Positions 21,561 to 28,713 of a stretch of 30,800 bases of DNA are shown one piece after another. Every line of letters starts with the position of its first letter. Positions within the stretch are counted from its first letter, which is position 1. The stretch spans positions 1 to 30,800 of the IMG/VR virus record IMGVR_UViG_3300044302_006339, one strand, 5' to 3'. Origin of the DNA: a virus. The notes beneath the pieces were generated by a model. That model searched no databases, was not told where the DNA came from, and was given only the letters and a program-made list of their open reading frames with translations. A program made the position numbers and the translations under genes.

Positions 21561-22175
21561 ATGGTTACCTGGACCGCACAAAAGGATGACTGGCTGCGAT
21601 CGCTTTATCCGGACACACCAAACCGGACCATCGCGAAGATGCTTTGCTGCAGCTATCTGGCTGTGAAGAACCGGGCCACGACTCTCGGGCTGAAAAAGGA
21701 TCCCGGTTACATGGCCAGTAAGCCTGGCTGTTTCAGACCTGGACAAACCAGCTGGAACAAGGGGCTGAGCTATCAACCCGGTGGCCGGATCGCTGAGAAC
21801 CAGTTCAAGCCTGGGCACAAACCCCAGACTTGGGTGCCGGTGGGCACTGAGGCGGTCGACAAAGATGGCTACCTAAAGCTCAAGGTCAGTGACGATCGGA
21901 CAGTGCCGAGCCGGTACAACTGGAAGTTTGTCCACGTCATGAAGTGGGAGGAGTACCACGGCCAACCGGTGCCACCGAAGCATGTCGTTCGCCTGAAGGA
22001 CGGCGATAAGAGAAACTTCGATCGGGAGAACCTGGCGCTGGTGAGCATGGCCGAGAACGCAATCCTGAACAAGTTCTTTGCCATGAAGAATCCGCCGGAG
22101 GGTGGCTTCGATGTCCTCCTGAATCTGGCCAGGATCAAGCTGGCCACCACCAAACGTAAACGGGAGATGGCGTGA
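21561..22175 (+). CDS. HNH endonuclease-like protein
   Basis: A 204-residue protein. Residues 5-48 look like a Myb/SANT-like HTH (WTAQKDDWLRSLYPDTPNRT, IAKMLCCSYLAVKNRATTLG). Residues 85-175 form an HNH nuclease: GHKPQTWVPVGTE, DGYLKLKVSD, a first His in FVHVMKWEEYHG, a second in VPPKHVVRLKDGDK, and RNFDRENLALVS. Free-standing HNH proteins of this form are often homing endonucleases but can also be phage packaging or defence nucleases. It overlaps the next (frameshifted) gene as TGATG. Confidence 0.86.
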   Translation: MVTWTAQKDDWLRSLYPDTPNRTIAKMLCCSYLAVKNRATTLGLKKDPGYMASKPGCFRPGQTSWNKGLSYQPGGRIAENQFKPGHKPQTWVPVGTEAVDKDGYLKLKVSDDRTVPSRYNWKFVHVMKWEEYHGQPVPPKHVVRLKDGDKRNFDRENLALVSMAENAILNKFFAMKNPPEGGFDVLLNLARIKLATTKRKREMA

Positions 22176-22406
22176 TGAGCGGCTATACCCCCCCCCCAGA
22201 TCAAGGTGTTGCAACACATGCGTGACACCGGGCAGTGCATCAACGTGGACGCCGGCGGCAAAGCTTTCATGGTCGACGGTACGCAAGTGAACCAGCTGAC
22301 ACTTCAGGCCCTGGTTAAAAAGCAGGTGCTGATCCCGTGCGGGAAGGATCTGTTCGGGCAAGGGGTGACGGCATACAGGATTTCAGAGGAGGCGATCGCG
22401 GCATGA
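22175..22406 (+). pseudogene. Small HTH-sized gene split by a C10 homopolymer
   Basis: An ATG at 22175 coupled to the previous stop opens a frame that ends after 15 codons. The following frame, to 22406, reads QIKVLQHMRDTGQCINVDAG and is followed by MVDGTQVNQLTLQALVKKQV, a natural-looking small protein. The two are offset by one base across the tract of ten C at 22188-22197: nine C would join them into about 76 residues. A TTG at 22206 or ATG at 22218 could start the second part alone. The cause may be a phase-variable tract, a mutation or a sequencing error. Confidence 0.65.
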
Positions 22407-22663
22407 ACGGAATAGACGCGAGAACAGTTATCAGCCTTTCCGATAAGCGGGACCAGGCCGAAGCCGATAAGCGGCAAGCGCTTCTGGAACTGGCCGAGAT
22501 GAAACACGAGCTGACGCTGCTGCGGCACATGAAGCGCGAAATTCTGGTTTGCCTTCTGGATCGCCGGTTGCCAATGAGCAAACGCCCCGGGGCGTCCGCC
22601 AGCTGCCAACACACGATCGGCCGTATAGCGAGGATTGTTCGGAATGCTCATTCAGGGAAATAA
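22403..22663 (+). CDS. Small coiled-coil protein, unknown
   Basis: An 86-residue protein with a long helix (DKRDQAEADKRQALLELAEM, then KHELTLLRHMKREILVCLLD) of heptad character and a basic C-terminus. It starts with an ATGA overlap on the split gene. No family recognised. Its reading frame persisted despite the frameshift just upstream, so the operon itself seems functional. Confidence 0.65.
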   Translation: MNGIDARTVISLSDKRDQAEADKRQALLELAEMKHELTLLRHMKREILVCLLDRRLPMSKRPGASASCQHTIGRIARIVRNAHSGK

Positions 22664-22835
22664 GCCGAGCTACGAGCTCGACGCAGAGGCCGTTATCGAA
22701 AAGGTCCAGGAAAACGGGCTGGCCTACATCCATGGCAGCGGATGCGCGATTTTGAAGGATGGCACCTGGCTCCAGCCTGAGCAGTGGGCTCTGTGGCTGG
22801 CGCACCTGGAAGAACAGGAGAAGGAAGCATGCTGA
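22644..22835 (+). CDS. Small protein, unknown (63 residues)
   Basis: The protein has a basic N-terminus followed by an alternating helix-strand pattern: ELDAEAVIEKVQENGLAYIH, CAILKDGTWLQPEQWALWLA and an acidic C-terminal helix ending in EKEAC. The ATG at 22644 is preceded by GAGG about 15 bases upstream; a TTG at 22635 is a possible alternative. It overlaps the previous gene by 20 bases. Confidence 0.6.
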   Translation: MLIQGNKPSYELDAEAVIEKVQENGLAYIHGSGCAILKDGTWLQPEQWALWLAHLEEQEKEAC

Positions 22836-23056
22836 CTGACGAACAGAAGAAACGGGCCGTGGCCGTTATCGGAACATCCGCCAGCGACTGCGAGATCTCC
22901 ATGGTTCTGCAGGCTGGCCACAACCCATTGCGCACCCTGGACGAGGTTGCCGGGGCGCTCCACTACATGAACACACACGGCATCGAGAGAATCAGCCACC
23001 GAAAGGCTCTGATGAAGGCCGGCCGGAAGGCATTGAATGTCCTGGGGGAACTGTGA
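22829..23056 (+). CDS. Small helical protein, unknown (75 residues)
   Basis: A predominantly helical protein (MLTDEQKKRAVAVIGTSASD, TLDEVAGALHYMNTHGI, then a basic end). No domain recognised. The ATG at 22829 follows GAAGGAAGC and lies within the last codons of the previous gene. The next gene start overlaps its stop as TGATG. Confidence 0.63.
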   Translation: MLTDEQKKRAVAVIGTSASDCEISMVLQAGHNPLRTLDEVAGALHYMNTHGIERISHRKALMKAGRKALNVLGEL

Positions 23057-23352
23057 TGCACCAGGTACACCTCTACGGACTCTCGGAAAATCACCCGTTA
23101 CGGACAGATCCAACGCGGCCATGGCCATACAAGGTTCTGGTCGGGTACCGGGCACCTGGTAACAGGAAGATACTCGCCACCCGCTTTATTTACGTTCTGT
23201 CCTCGGGTGAAGACAGGGCGCGAATGGTGGCTCTGCAAGAGGCCCGGAAAATGATGCCAATGGTTCTCGATGGCCAGAGACTCAAATGTTCTCGGATCGT
23301 CAGCAGTCGCCCTCTGGACAAGCAAGACGCGATAAATCTCGGAGGTAAGTAG
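23056..23352 (+). CDS. Hypothetical protein, 98 residues
   Basis: An alpha/beta protein (MHQVHLYGLSENHPLRTDPT, PYKVLVGYRAPGNRKILATR, RFIYVLSSGEDRARMVALQE). There is no metal motif or membrane segment. The ATG at 23056 is used by TGATG coupling; a GTG at 23053 is possible. The next gene begins directly after its stop, with GGAGG within this gene's end serving as the ribosome site. Confidence 0.63.
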   Translation: MHQVHLYGLSENHPLRTDPTRPWPYKVLVGYRAPGNRKILATRFIYVLSSGEDRARMVALQEARKMMPMVLDGQRLKCSRIVSSRPLDKQDAINLGGK

Positions 23353-23670
23353 ATGGCCATGACAGCAAAGGAGCGCAAACGGCAGCAGCGCGAAAGGGAA
23401 AGGGAAAGGGAAAAGGCCCTGGACATCAAACCCTACACCATGGAACTCGCCGCCACTGAGCGGGCCGCGATCGCAGAGGCCGCAAAGCTCCGGGGATTCG
23501 AGGACCAGACCGAATACGTTATGGCGCTGGTTTACAAAGATCGTGACATGTCACGAAAAGAAAACGTGTGCACCTATCCCGACTGCCGGTGCCCGTTCGA
23601 TATGGGGCCAGATGGTAAATGTTTGGTGGGCAATCCCAGAAAAATTGAGGTGGAAAATGGCACAAATTAA
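23353..23670 (+). CDS. Basic repeat-headed small protein, unknown
   Basis: A 105-residue protein. Residues 5-21 are very basic and repetitive (KERKRQQREREREREKA), encoded by tandem AGGGAA hexamers near 23395-23412. A helix follows (ATERAAIAEAAKLRGFEDQT), then CTYPDCRCPFDMGPDGKC near the end, a possible metal site. Proteins with a similar basic head and a ribbon-helix-helix-like middle occur in phage early regions, so DNA or RNA binding is plausible but unproven. The palindrome at 23541-23556 lies inside it, read as RDMSR. Confidence 0.65.
   Translation: MAMTAKERKRQQREREREREKALDIKPYTMELAATERAAIAEAAKLRGFEDQTEYVMALVYKDRDMSRKENVCTYPDCRCPFDMGPDGKCLVGNPRKIEVENGTN
23541..23556. promoter_or_regulatory. 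Second copy of GTGACATGTCAC palindrome
   Basis: TCGTGACATGTCACGA is a perfect 16-base palindrome sharing its central 14 bases with the one upstream of rusA. It falls within coding sequence, in a frame different from any reading around the rusA copy, so shared protein sequence does not explain the match. It lies about 100 bases before the start of the 360-residue gene. Confidence 0.55.
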
Positions 23671-24739
23671 CAGACAGGGAAAAGTAAGCTTCGGCGACGC
23701 AAGCCTGCGCGTTTGGGAAGACCCGGATTGCCCGGTGTTCTCCGACACCGACTGGGGCCAAGAATTCAAGAAAGATGTGTTCTTACGGATGGCGCAACAG
23801 CTTCGAAGGATTGGTTGGGAAACGGAGGTCCCTGCAGACATGATCAAGCAGTATGGCCGGCGTTTTGCTGAAGGACATCGCTACTGCAGGAAAGGTGATC
23901 TTCAGGGCTTTCTGGATCTGAGTGGCCGTTGCATTAAGTTCGAAATGTGGCAGGACGTGGCCAATGGTGAAAATCCGAACGGCGGCCGCTACGACTTCGA
24001 CAAAGAAAAGCGGATGCCGTATCTGCTGTGGCTGGAAATGGAGCGCACCCGTCGCCGGATTCGTGACTACCTGTGTAACGTGTTCTCCGGCTATGAATTC
24101 CGGACAGACAGAAATGACGGCCGGATGAACAAGGGGGGCCCCGGCTTCCTGACGGCGCTTGAGTGGTTGGCTGGCTGCTATGAAACCAGCTGGCACTTCA
24201 AGGGCGATACCAGCCAATACAAGATTGCCGACTACAACCGAGAGGCTGCCGATGGTTCGATGCTGAGCCACGGTCAGCGCGTCTGGTTCGCGGACCGTAA
24301 AGGCAGGATTTGCACCGGCGTTGCTTACTACAACATCAACAATATGTGGTGGGTAGTTACTGGGAAGTACGACGTGAGAAACGAGGCCTCATTTTACCTC
24401 TATAACAGTTGCCCAGATAAGCCCAGGCAGAAGCGAAACGCCAAGCTTCGCCGGGACAGATTGGAAGCAGAGTTATCCAGAGCCGCAAAGTCCATGGACT
24501 TTATGCGCGCCCAGACCCTCAAAGAAATTCTTTTCCCAGCCGCTGAACCGCTTTTTATGGTGTTCCACAAGCAGCACGGCTGCTATCACCGCTCGAACTT
24601 CTGCGGATATACGAGGGATTCAGTAGATGCCGGCCGGTTTACCTGGGAAGAACTCGGTAGGTTCCGGCCCAGAAACGGTGGGATGGAGGACGATCTAAGC
24701 CGAATTGTCCCGGTTGATCAGGAGGTACAGGCGGCATGA
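23657..24739 (+). CDS. Large unknown protein of the left operon
   Basis: A 360-residue soluble protein, the biggest unknown of the early-left region. It is rich in Trp, Tyr and Arg. Features include GRRFAEGHRYCRKGDLQGFL (about 65-85), a helix pair LLWLEMERTRRRIRDYLCNV (about 115-135), a beta-rich part GQRVWFADRKGRICTGVAYY, a basic helix PRQKRNAKLRRDRLEAELSR, and a C-terminal segment FHKQHGCYHRSNFCGYTRD with Cys and His that could hold a metal. No family is recognised. GAGG lies before the ATG at 23657, which overlaps the previous gene by 14 bases. Confidence 0.75.
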   Translation: MAQINRQGKVSFGDASLRVWEDPDCPVFSDTDWGQEFKKDVFLRMAQQLRRIGWETEVPADMIKQYGRRFAEGHRYCRKGDLQGFLDLSGRCIKFEMWQDVANGENPNGGRYDFDKEKRMPYLLWLEMERTRRRIRDYLCNVFSGYEFRTDRNDGRMNKGGPGFLTALEWLAGCYETSWHFKGDTSQYKIADYNREAADGSMLSHGQRVWFADRKGRICTGVAYYNINNMWWVVTGKYDVRNEASFYLYNSCPDKPRQKRNAKLRRDRLEAELSRAAKSMDFMRAQTLKEILFPAAEPLFMVFHKQHGCYHRSNFCGYTRDSVDAGRFTWEELGRFRPRNGGMEDDLSRIVPVDQEVQAA

Positions 24740-25116
24740 GTGAACACACCAGGATCTATCTGCAACCAGAATGCTGCGCCGGCGAGGAAGGACGACTGTG
24801 GTGCCAAGATAACGAACCGGAAACCTGCCCGGATGGTGAGAATTGGACGCCATACATACTGCTTAGAGAGTACGACGAGGTTAAGGCTCGGCTGGAGAAG
24901 GCGACCACCAGAATCGCAGCTCTGGAAGACAGTGAAGAGGTCGCTGCCCGGGAGCTTCTATTCTGGTGGGCGGAACGGTTGAGCAATGCACCAAGCGAGA
25001 ACCTCCGGCAGGTTGTCAAAGAGGGTTATCAGCGAATAATCAACCTGGCGAACGTACTCGAGGATCCATCTATCCGAATTCGATCGGACGTAGCTGGCTC
25101 GGGAGGCGCTCAATGA
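24736..25116 (+). CDS. Coiled-coil protein, unknown (126 residues)
   Basis: The N-terminus has Cys pairs (CCAGEEGRLWC, then C in ETCPDGENWTPY). It is followed by a coiled coil (REYDEVKARLEKATTRIAAL) and a helical end. Phage proteins with ‘ENWTPYIL-x-EYD’ followed by a coiled coil are common early genes without known function. ATGA overlap with the 360-residue gene. The SRAP gene on the other strand ends three bases beyond its stop. Confidence 0.66.
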   Translation: MSEHTRIYLQPECCAGEEGRLWCQDNEPETCPDGENWTPYILLREYDEVKARLEKATTRIAALEDSEEVAARELLFWWAERLSNAPSENLRQVVKEGYQRIINLANVLEDPSIRIRSDVAGSGGAQ

Positions 25117-25118
25117 TG

Positions 25119-25781
25119 TCAATCTGCTGCCAAGATTTCTGCTTCACCCACGGGATCCAGATCGTTGGCGCTCCGAACAGGCTCGCAAACAAGCGGTGCC
25201 GCAATGTGGCTCTTCATCAGGCCCTGGAATGCATCGGTCTGGTGGAAGTCCGGGTCCAGCCACATGTCGAAGTCTGCTGGCCTGAGCATCAGCGGAATGC
25301 TCTTCGGGTGGATATGGCTGAATCGCGGGTGCGGCGGAAGCGTGATCACCGTGAAGGAGTTAACCAGGTCATCTCCAAACCGCCAGCTCTGCCACAGGCC
25401 GGCCAGCACCGTGGCTTCACCCTGGGGGTGAATGTTGTACACCTGCTTACCTCGCCATTCGTGAAAGGCGCTCACAGGGACGATGCAACGCCGGCTCGGG
25501 TAAGCCTTCTTCCAGAGCGGACTGGAGGTGAGCCGATCGGATCGGGCATTGAAGGTGTGGAACTTGGGGTTCGGCCTGTATCCGGTACCGTCTGTCTTCT
25601 CCTCGATGAGCAAAGACCAAATGCCAGGGACCAGCTGGCGGCCGCCTCCATCGTCCAGGACAAATTCGGCCGTGCCACCAGGTGGGACGTTAAGTTGAGG
25701 CTTGGGCCGGTACGGCATTCCCAGCTCGTCCATCAGCTCCCCGACCACAGGGCTGTCAGTCACATTGAATCTGCCACACAT
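25119..25781 (-). CDS. SRAP (YedK/HMCES) family protein
   Basis: A 220-residue protein that covalently captures abasic sites in single-stranded DNA through its N-terminal Cys. It has Cys2 (MCGRFNV), the Asn in FHTFNARSDRL (Asn78), Glu108 in FHEWRG and a His in SHIHPKSIP (His158), matching the YedK active site, although the usual H-R-M-P motif is altered here. The gene is opposite to all neighbours, with GGGAGG upstream of its ATG and a TATACT -10 candidate at 25814-25809 on the minus strand. Independent expression and orientation suggest a cargo gene in the prophage; DNA-damage tolerance or anti-defence are possible roles. Confidence 0.92.
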   Translation of the reverse strand: MCGRFNVTDSPVVGELMDELGMPYRPKPQLNVPPGGTAEFVLDDGGGRQLVPGIWSLLIEEKTDGTGYRPNPKFHTFNARSDRLTSSPLWKKAYPSRRCIVPVSAFHEWRGKQVYNIHPQGEATVLAGLWQSWRFGDDLVNSFTVITLPPHPRFSHIHPKSIPLMLRPADFDMWLDPDFHQTDAFQGLMKSHIAAPLVCEPVRSANDLDPVGEAEILAAD

Positions 25782-25951
25782 GGCAATACCTCCCTTCTCT
25801 CCGCCAGCAGTATAGACCAGAGCCGGCGGGCGGTATTAACGATTGGCCAAGAGAAGGTAGTTGCCGAGGCGCAGCAGGAGAAGGCCGCATAACACCACTC
25901 ACCTTCACTCACGAAACCCTCGCCTTCTTTGCGAAGTGCAAAAGTAAGGGC

Positions 25952-26158
25952 ATGACCAAGCGGGAGGCGTGTACCGAACTGGGAAACCCGAACAGTACGG
26001 TCAACCGGAGGGCGAAAAAGGCAGGGCTTTACGACGAGCTTCAGAAAATCTATCCGCCCAGTTTCTCAATGCCGTTCCCGGACAAGAGTACATGGAAGCC
26101 AAAGAAGCAAATTCTTCATTTTCGGGCGGCCACCATGCAATGGAGAAAGGCGTCATGA
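25952..26158 (+). CDS. Small HTH-like protein, possibly with a lost start
   Basis: From ATG 25952 the protein has 68 residues, beginning MTKREACTELGNPNSTVNRR, an HTH-like pattern with a helix-turn and basic recognition segment. In frame upstream, from 25889, lies TPLTFTHETLAFFAKCKSKG, which looks like the natural N-terminus but begins with ATA, inside GCATAACACC. Most neighbours use ATGA coupling, so a G to A change may have converted ATGA to ATAA. The shorter protein would then be what is made, if anything. GTAAGG precedes the ATG too closely for a good ribosome site. Confidence 0.5.
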   Translation: MTKREACTELGNPNSTVNRRAKKAGLYDELQKIYPPSFSMPFPDKSTWKPKKQILHFRAATMQWRKAS

Positions 26159-26229
26159 ACCCACACAACAAAGACGACTTCCGCCGCCAGTGGAAGCCCT
26201 GGATGACTGCGACAAAACCGGAATCGTGA
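26155..26229 (+). CDS. Very short coupled ORF (24 residues)
   Basis: The ATG overlaps the previous stop as ATGA and opens MNPHNKDDFRRQWKPWMTAT and four more codons. Its stop overlaps a GTG that opens the next short frame. Real only if coupling is functional; the product may be a leader peptide. No function can be assigned. Confidence 0.4.
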   Translation: MNPHNKDDFRRQWKPWMTATKPES

Positions 26230-26312
26230 TCAGCGATCCTGAATTGATACGTGCGGCTGCAGATAAGGATGCGGCGGCAGAGATGGAGATGGGGAGTGAT
26301 TGGGATGAGTGA
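26226..26312 (+). CDS. Very short coupled ORF with GTG start (28 residues)
   Basis: The GTG at 26226 overlaps the stop of the preceding short frame, and the frame ends eight bases into the next gene. The peptide is an acidic helix (DPELIRAAADKDAAAEMEMG). Tight overlap on both sides suggests translational coupling, but the length and GTG start keep this tentative. Confidence 0.38.
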   Translation: MISDPELIRAAADKDAAAEMEMGSDWDE

Positions 26313-27606
26313 GCGCGACGAAATCATTGCAGAAATGCGGGAATACTTTGAGCAGCGGGCCGATGCGGAATATTTGCCGGGTAGTCCAGATGGCAGTCCG
26401 AACGAAGAAATGACGATGCTGTGGAAGTTGGATCGGTTGCAAGCAGCCCGCGAGCAGGAGGGCGGGGAGGCTGTGGTTGTAAAGGACGCCTATGACGGTG
26501 CGCGTGAAGACTTGCAGATATGGAAAAAGCGAGCACTGGAATCAGAGAAGTTGCTTCAGGAAGAAATCGAATCCAATGCTCGTCTTGTGGAAGTCTGCAA
26601 CGATCTTACGGGACCGACTCACATGGGCGAGCCTGTACTTCCGCCAAGGCAGGGAGCGCAAGAAGCGAAACCCATCGCCTACACGAATGGTTCACAGCTA
26701 TTTTACCTCTGGGACGAAGAGGGCGAAGGAAAGATGTTTGCAGAGCGGGAGGGTGACTACGATATAGCTCTCTACACCCACCCGCCCCGGTCTCAGGGAG
26801 TGCCGGATGAATGGCTTGAAATGCTGGCCCGGAGGGCTGAAGACTCCGACATAACATACGAAGCGACTTATGATCCCGGTTACGACAAACCAATACATCA
26901 CGGCTGTGATATTGAGGAGCGGGTAGCTGATTGGATACGCGCACAGAAGGGCGCCACACCCCAGCCAGAGGGTGGCACCACGCAGATCGAATACGCAAAG
27001 CTCGCAGAATGGCGAGATGCCCTTGGCCGATTATTCAATGACTACGGCGACTGCTCCGGCAGGCACCATGTGGACGGATTCTCGTTGTGGAATGAAATAC
27101 AAAACCAGCTAGTAGAGGCAGGCAAGAACGAATGGCACGACGGTGTGTTGCCGGGTGATTATGAATCCAGAACGCCCGCCTCCCAGCAAGGGAGTGTGCC
27201 GGAGGGGCAGATTGTGGACTGTCCATATGCCTGCGGGTGGAAGAATCTACAGTCGATAATTACTAAAAACGCCGCCTACTTTGCGCGTGAAACGATTGAT
27301 GATGACTTCCCTGAAGAGATCAGGCAAAGCGGCATAGCGTCAGGCCAGTATGCGTTGGAACTGTGCAGGTTCGCTAGACGCCTCTCCGCCCCCGCCGCGC
27401 CCCAGGCTGACGAGTGGGTTAAGTGTGCGGATCGGTTGCCGACTGTACAAGACACAGATGAAGGTGGCCGCGTCTGGATTTGCTCGCCTATCGAAGCGGT
27501 ATGGCTTTGCAGCTTTGTAGAAGCGCGGACACATGGAGCGGGATGGCACTGGAAACCCACCGGCCTAACCCGCCCGCAGCCGCCTGAACAGGGGGATGGT
27601 GTATGA
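26305..27606 (+). CDS. Mosaic early protein with DUF551-like C-terminus
   Basis: A 433-residue protein of modular look. Residues 1-50 form an acidic helix, residues 55-110 a coiled coil (KDAYDGAREDLQIWKKRALE). Residues 120-160 have the KPIAYTNGSQLFYLW to DIALYTHPP pattern of phage early proteins. The middle resembles several short phage motifs joined by Gln/Pro-rich linkers. The last 65 residues fit DUF551 (WVKCADRLPTVQDTDEGGRV, WHWKPTGLTRPQPPE). DUF551 proteins have no known function. It reads as a fusion of several early-gene modules. GGGGAG precedes the ATG at 26305. Confidence 0.78.
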   Translation: MSERDEIIAEMREYFEQRADAEYLPGSPDGSPNEEMTMLWKLDRLQAAREQEGGEAVVVKDAYDGAREDLQIWKKRALESEKLLQEEIESNARLVEVCNDLTGPTHMGEPVLPPRQGAQEAKPIAYTNGSQLFYLWDEEGEGKMFAEREGDYDIALYTHPPRSQGVPDEWLEMLARRAEDSDITYEATYDPGYDKPIHHGCDIEERVADWIRAQKGATPQPEGGTTQIEYAKLAEWRDALGRLFNDYGDCSGRHHVDGFSLWNEIQNQLVEAGKNEWHDGVLPGDYESRTPASQQGSVPEGQIVDCPYACGWKNLQSIITKNAAYFARETIDDDFPEEIRQSGIASGQYALELCRFARRLSAPAAPQADEWVKCADRLPTVQDTDEGGRVWICSPIEAVWLCSFVEARTHGAGWHWKPTGLTRPQPPEQGDGV

Positions 27607-28025
27607 CTGATTTTACAAAGCTGCCTCGAAATATCGCCGATTGCATGAAGCGGGCAGGCACCCCGCTGTCAGACGATCAGCTAATGCTGCTGGTCGGATA
27701 CTTGGCGCCAGTTCAGCAGGAACTGCAGCAAGCCGAGGCGCGGTGTGCGGAGCTGGAATCTGAAAACGAATCCCTTTGGGAAACGTTCGTTAAGGTTTCG
27801 GACTATCTAGGCGTCGACAACGAAGCGGCTCGCAAGATTCCCGGAAAGCCTTCGCAGGTATTTATCAGCGCCATTATTCGAAAGCAGGCAGAGGCGGTTG
27901 AGCAGGCAGCTCTGTGCTTTGGTGGTAGAGACTTTGCAGATGTACGCCTTGGCCTTTCCGAGCAGGCCCAACAATTACGACAGCAAGCCGACGAACTGGA
28001 GAAAGGGGGCGAAGGGTGCCAATAA
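27603..28025 (+). CDS. Coiled-coil protein, unknown (140 residues)
   Basis: Helical and Gln/Glu-rich, with two heptad-like stretches (LAPVQQELQQAEARCAELES and LSEQAQQLRQQADELEKGG). No catalytic motif. ATGA overlap with the preceding gene, and its end overlaps the next gene's GTG start by ten bases. Confidence 0.66.
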   Translation: MTDFTKLPRNIADCMKRAGTPLSDDQLMLLVGYLAPVQQELQQAEARCAELESENESLWETFVKVSDYLGVDNEAARKIPGKPSQVFISAIIRKQAEAVEQAALCFGGRDFADVRLGLSEQAQQLRQQADELEKGGEGCQ

Positions 28026-28558
28026 AGACAAACAAGCTTCCCCCTCTAGAATGGCTCCGGGAACACTTTGAGTACGACGCCAAGACGGGGAAGCTCACAT
28101 GGAAGAAGCCTCAGTTTCGAAGTAAGGCAAAGGTGGGCGCCGAAGTTGGCGTCACCAGGGTTACCCAGTGGGGCAAGAGGTACCGGTGCTTTTTTATTCG
28201 AGGAAAGATCTACCAGGTGCATCGGGTTATTTGGAAGATGCAGCGTCACGAGATACCAGATGGTTATGAGATAGATCACATTGACGGCAACAGCCTCAAC
28301 AATCGAATTGATAACTTAAGGTGCGTTACTAGTTCGGAAAACCGCAAGAACAGGAGAATGGCAAGAAACAATACCACTGGAATAGTTGGTGTTCGCCAGT
28401 TGAGGTACGGGAATAAGTGGGGCGCCCACATAAAGGTTGAGGGCAAATATATCCACCTCGGCACATTTGACACCAAAGAATCTGCTGCGAGAGCCAGAAA
28501 AGAGGCGGAGCGTGCGCACGGATTCCATGAAAATCACGGCAAAGAGGTGGCGGCATGA
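28016..28558 (+). CDS. HNH-AP2 homing endonuclease-like protein
   Basis: A 180-residue protein with two domains. Residues 15-115 are an HNH_3 nuclease: LREHFEYDAKTGKLTWKKP, the first His in YQVHRVIWKMQ, DHIDGNSLNNRIDNLR (catalytic Asp-His and Asn residues), then RCVTSSENRKN. Residues 117-170 are an AP2 DNA-binding domain (TTGIVGVRQLRYGNKWGAHI, YIHLGTFDTKESAARA). This pair is the classical form of phage and plastid HNH-AP2 homing endonucleases. The start is GTG at 28016, within the previous gene's end. It could mobilise this region or act in phage competition. Confidence 0.93.
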   Translation: MPIKTNKLPPLEWLREHFEYDAKTGKLTWKKPQFRSKAKVGAEVGVTRVTQWGKRYRCFFIRGKIYQVHRVIWKMQRHEIPDGYEIDHIDGNSLNNRIDNLRCVTSSENRKNRRMARNNTTGIVGVRQLRYGNKWGAHIKVEGKYIHLGTFDTKESAARARKEAERAHGFHENHGKEVAA

Positions 28559-28713
28559 GTCAGCACATACCGCGCGGCTCCATGTGCGCAGCCTGCAAAC
28601 ACCGAAACGGCCCATGCAGTCAACTGCCGTTCAGCACTATGCCGGTGTGCAACGTGCTTCCGGATGGGACGAAGGTGGTGATATGTCGGGAATTCGAGCG
28701 GAGGAAGGTATGA
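28555..28713 (+). CDS. Short Cys-rich zinc-ribbon-like protein (52 residues)
   Basis: Begins MSQHIPRGSMCAACKHRNGP, with Cys pairs at 11/14, a further Cys at 21, one at 31 and one at 44, suggesting a small zinc site of the kind seen in many phage early proteins. Start overlaps the HNH-AP2 stop as ATGA; stop overlaps the next gene as ATGA. It fills a 150-base gap in the operon. Confidence 0.68.
   Translation: MSQHIPRGSMCAACKHRNGPCSQLPFSTMPVCNVLPDGTKVVICREFERRKV

Noticed and set aside
23389-23415. AGGGAA hexamer tandem repeat as a phase-variation tract
   Set aside because: The unit is six bases, so slippage keeps the frame and only changes the number of Arg-Glu pairs; it cannot switch the gene off.
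24966-25892. A 308-codon plus-strand frame across the SRAP gene
   Set aside because: It is antisense to a complete SRAP gene with all active-site residues, and its sequence has no natural protein character except for its last 20 or so codons, noted as a possible gene remnant.
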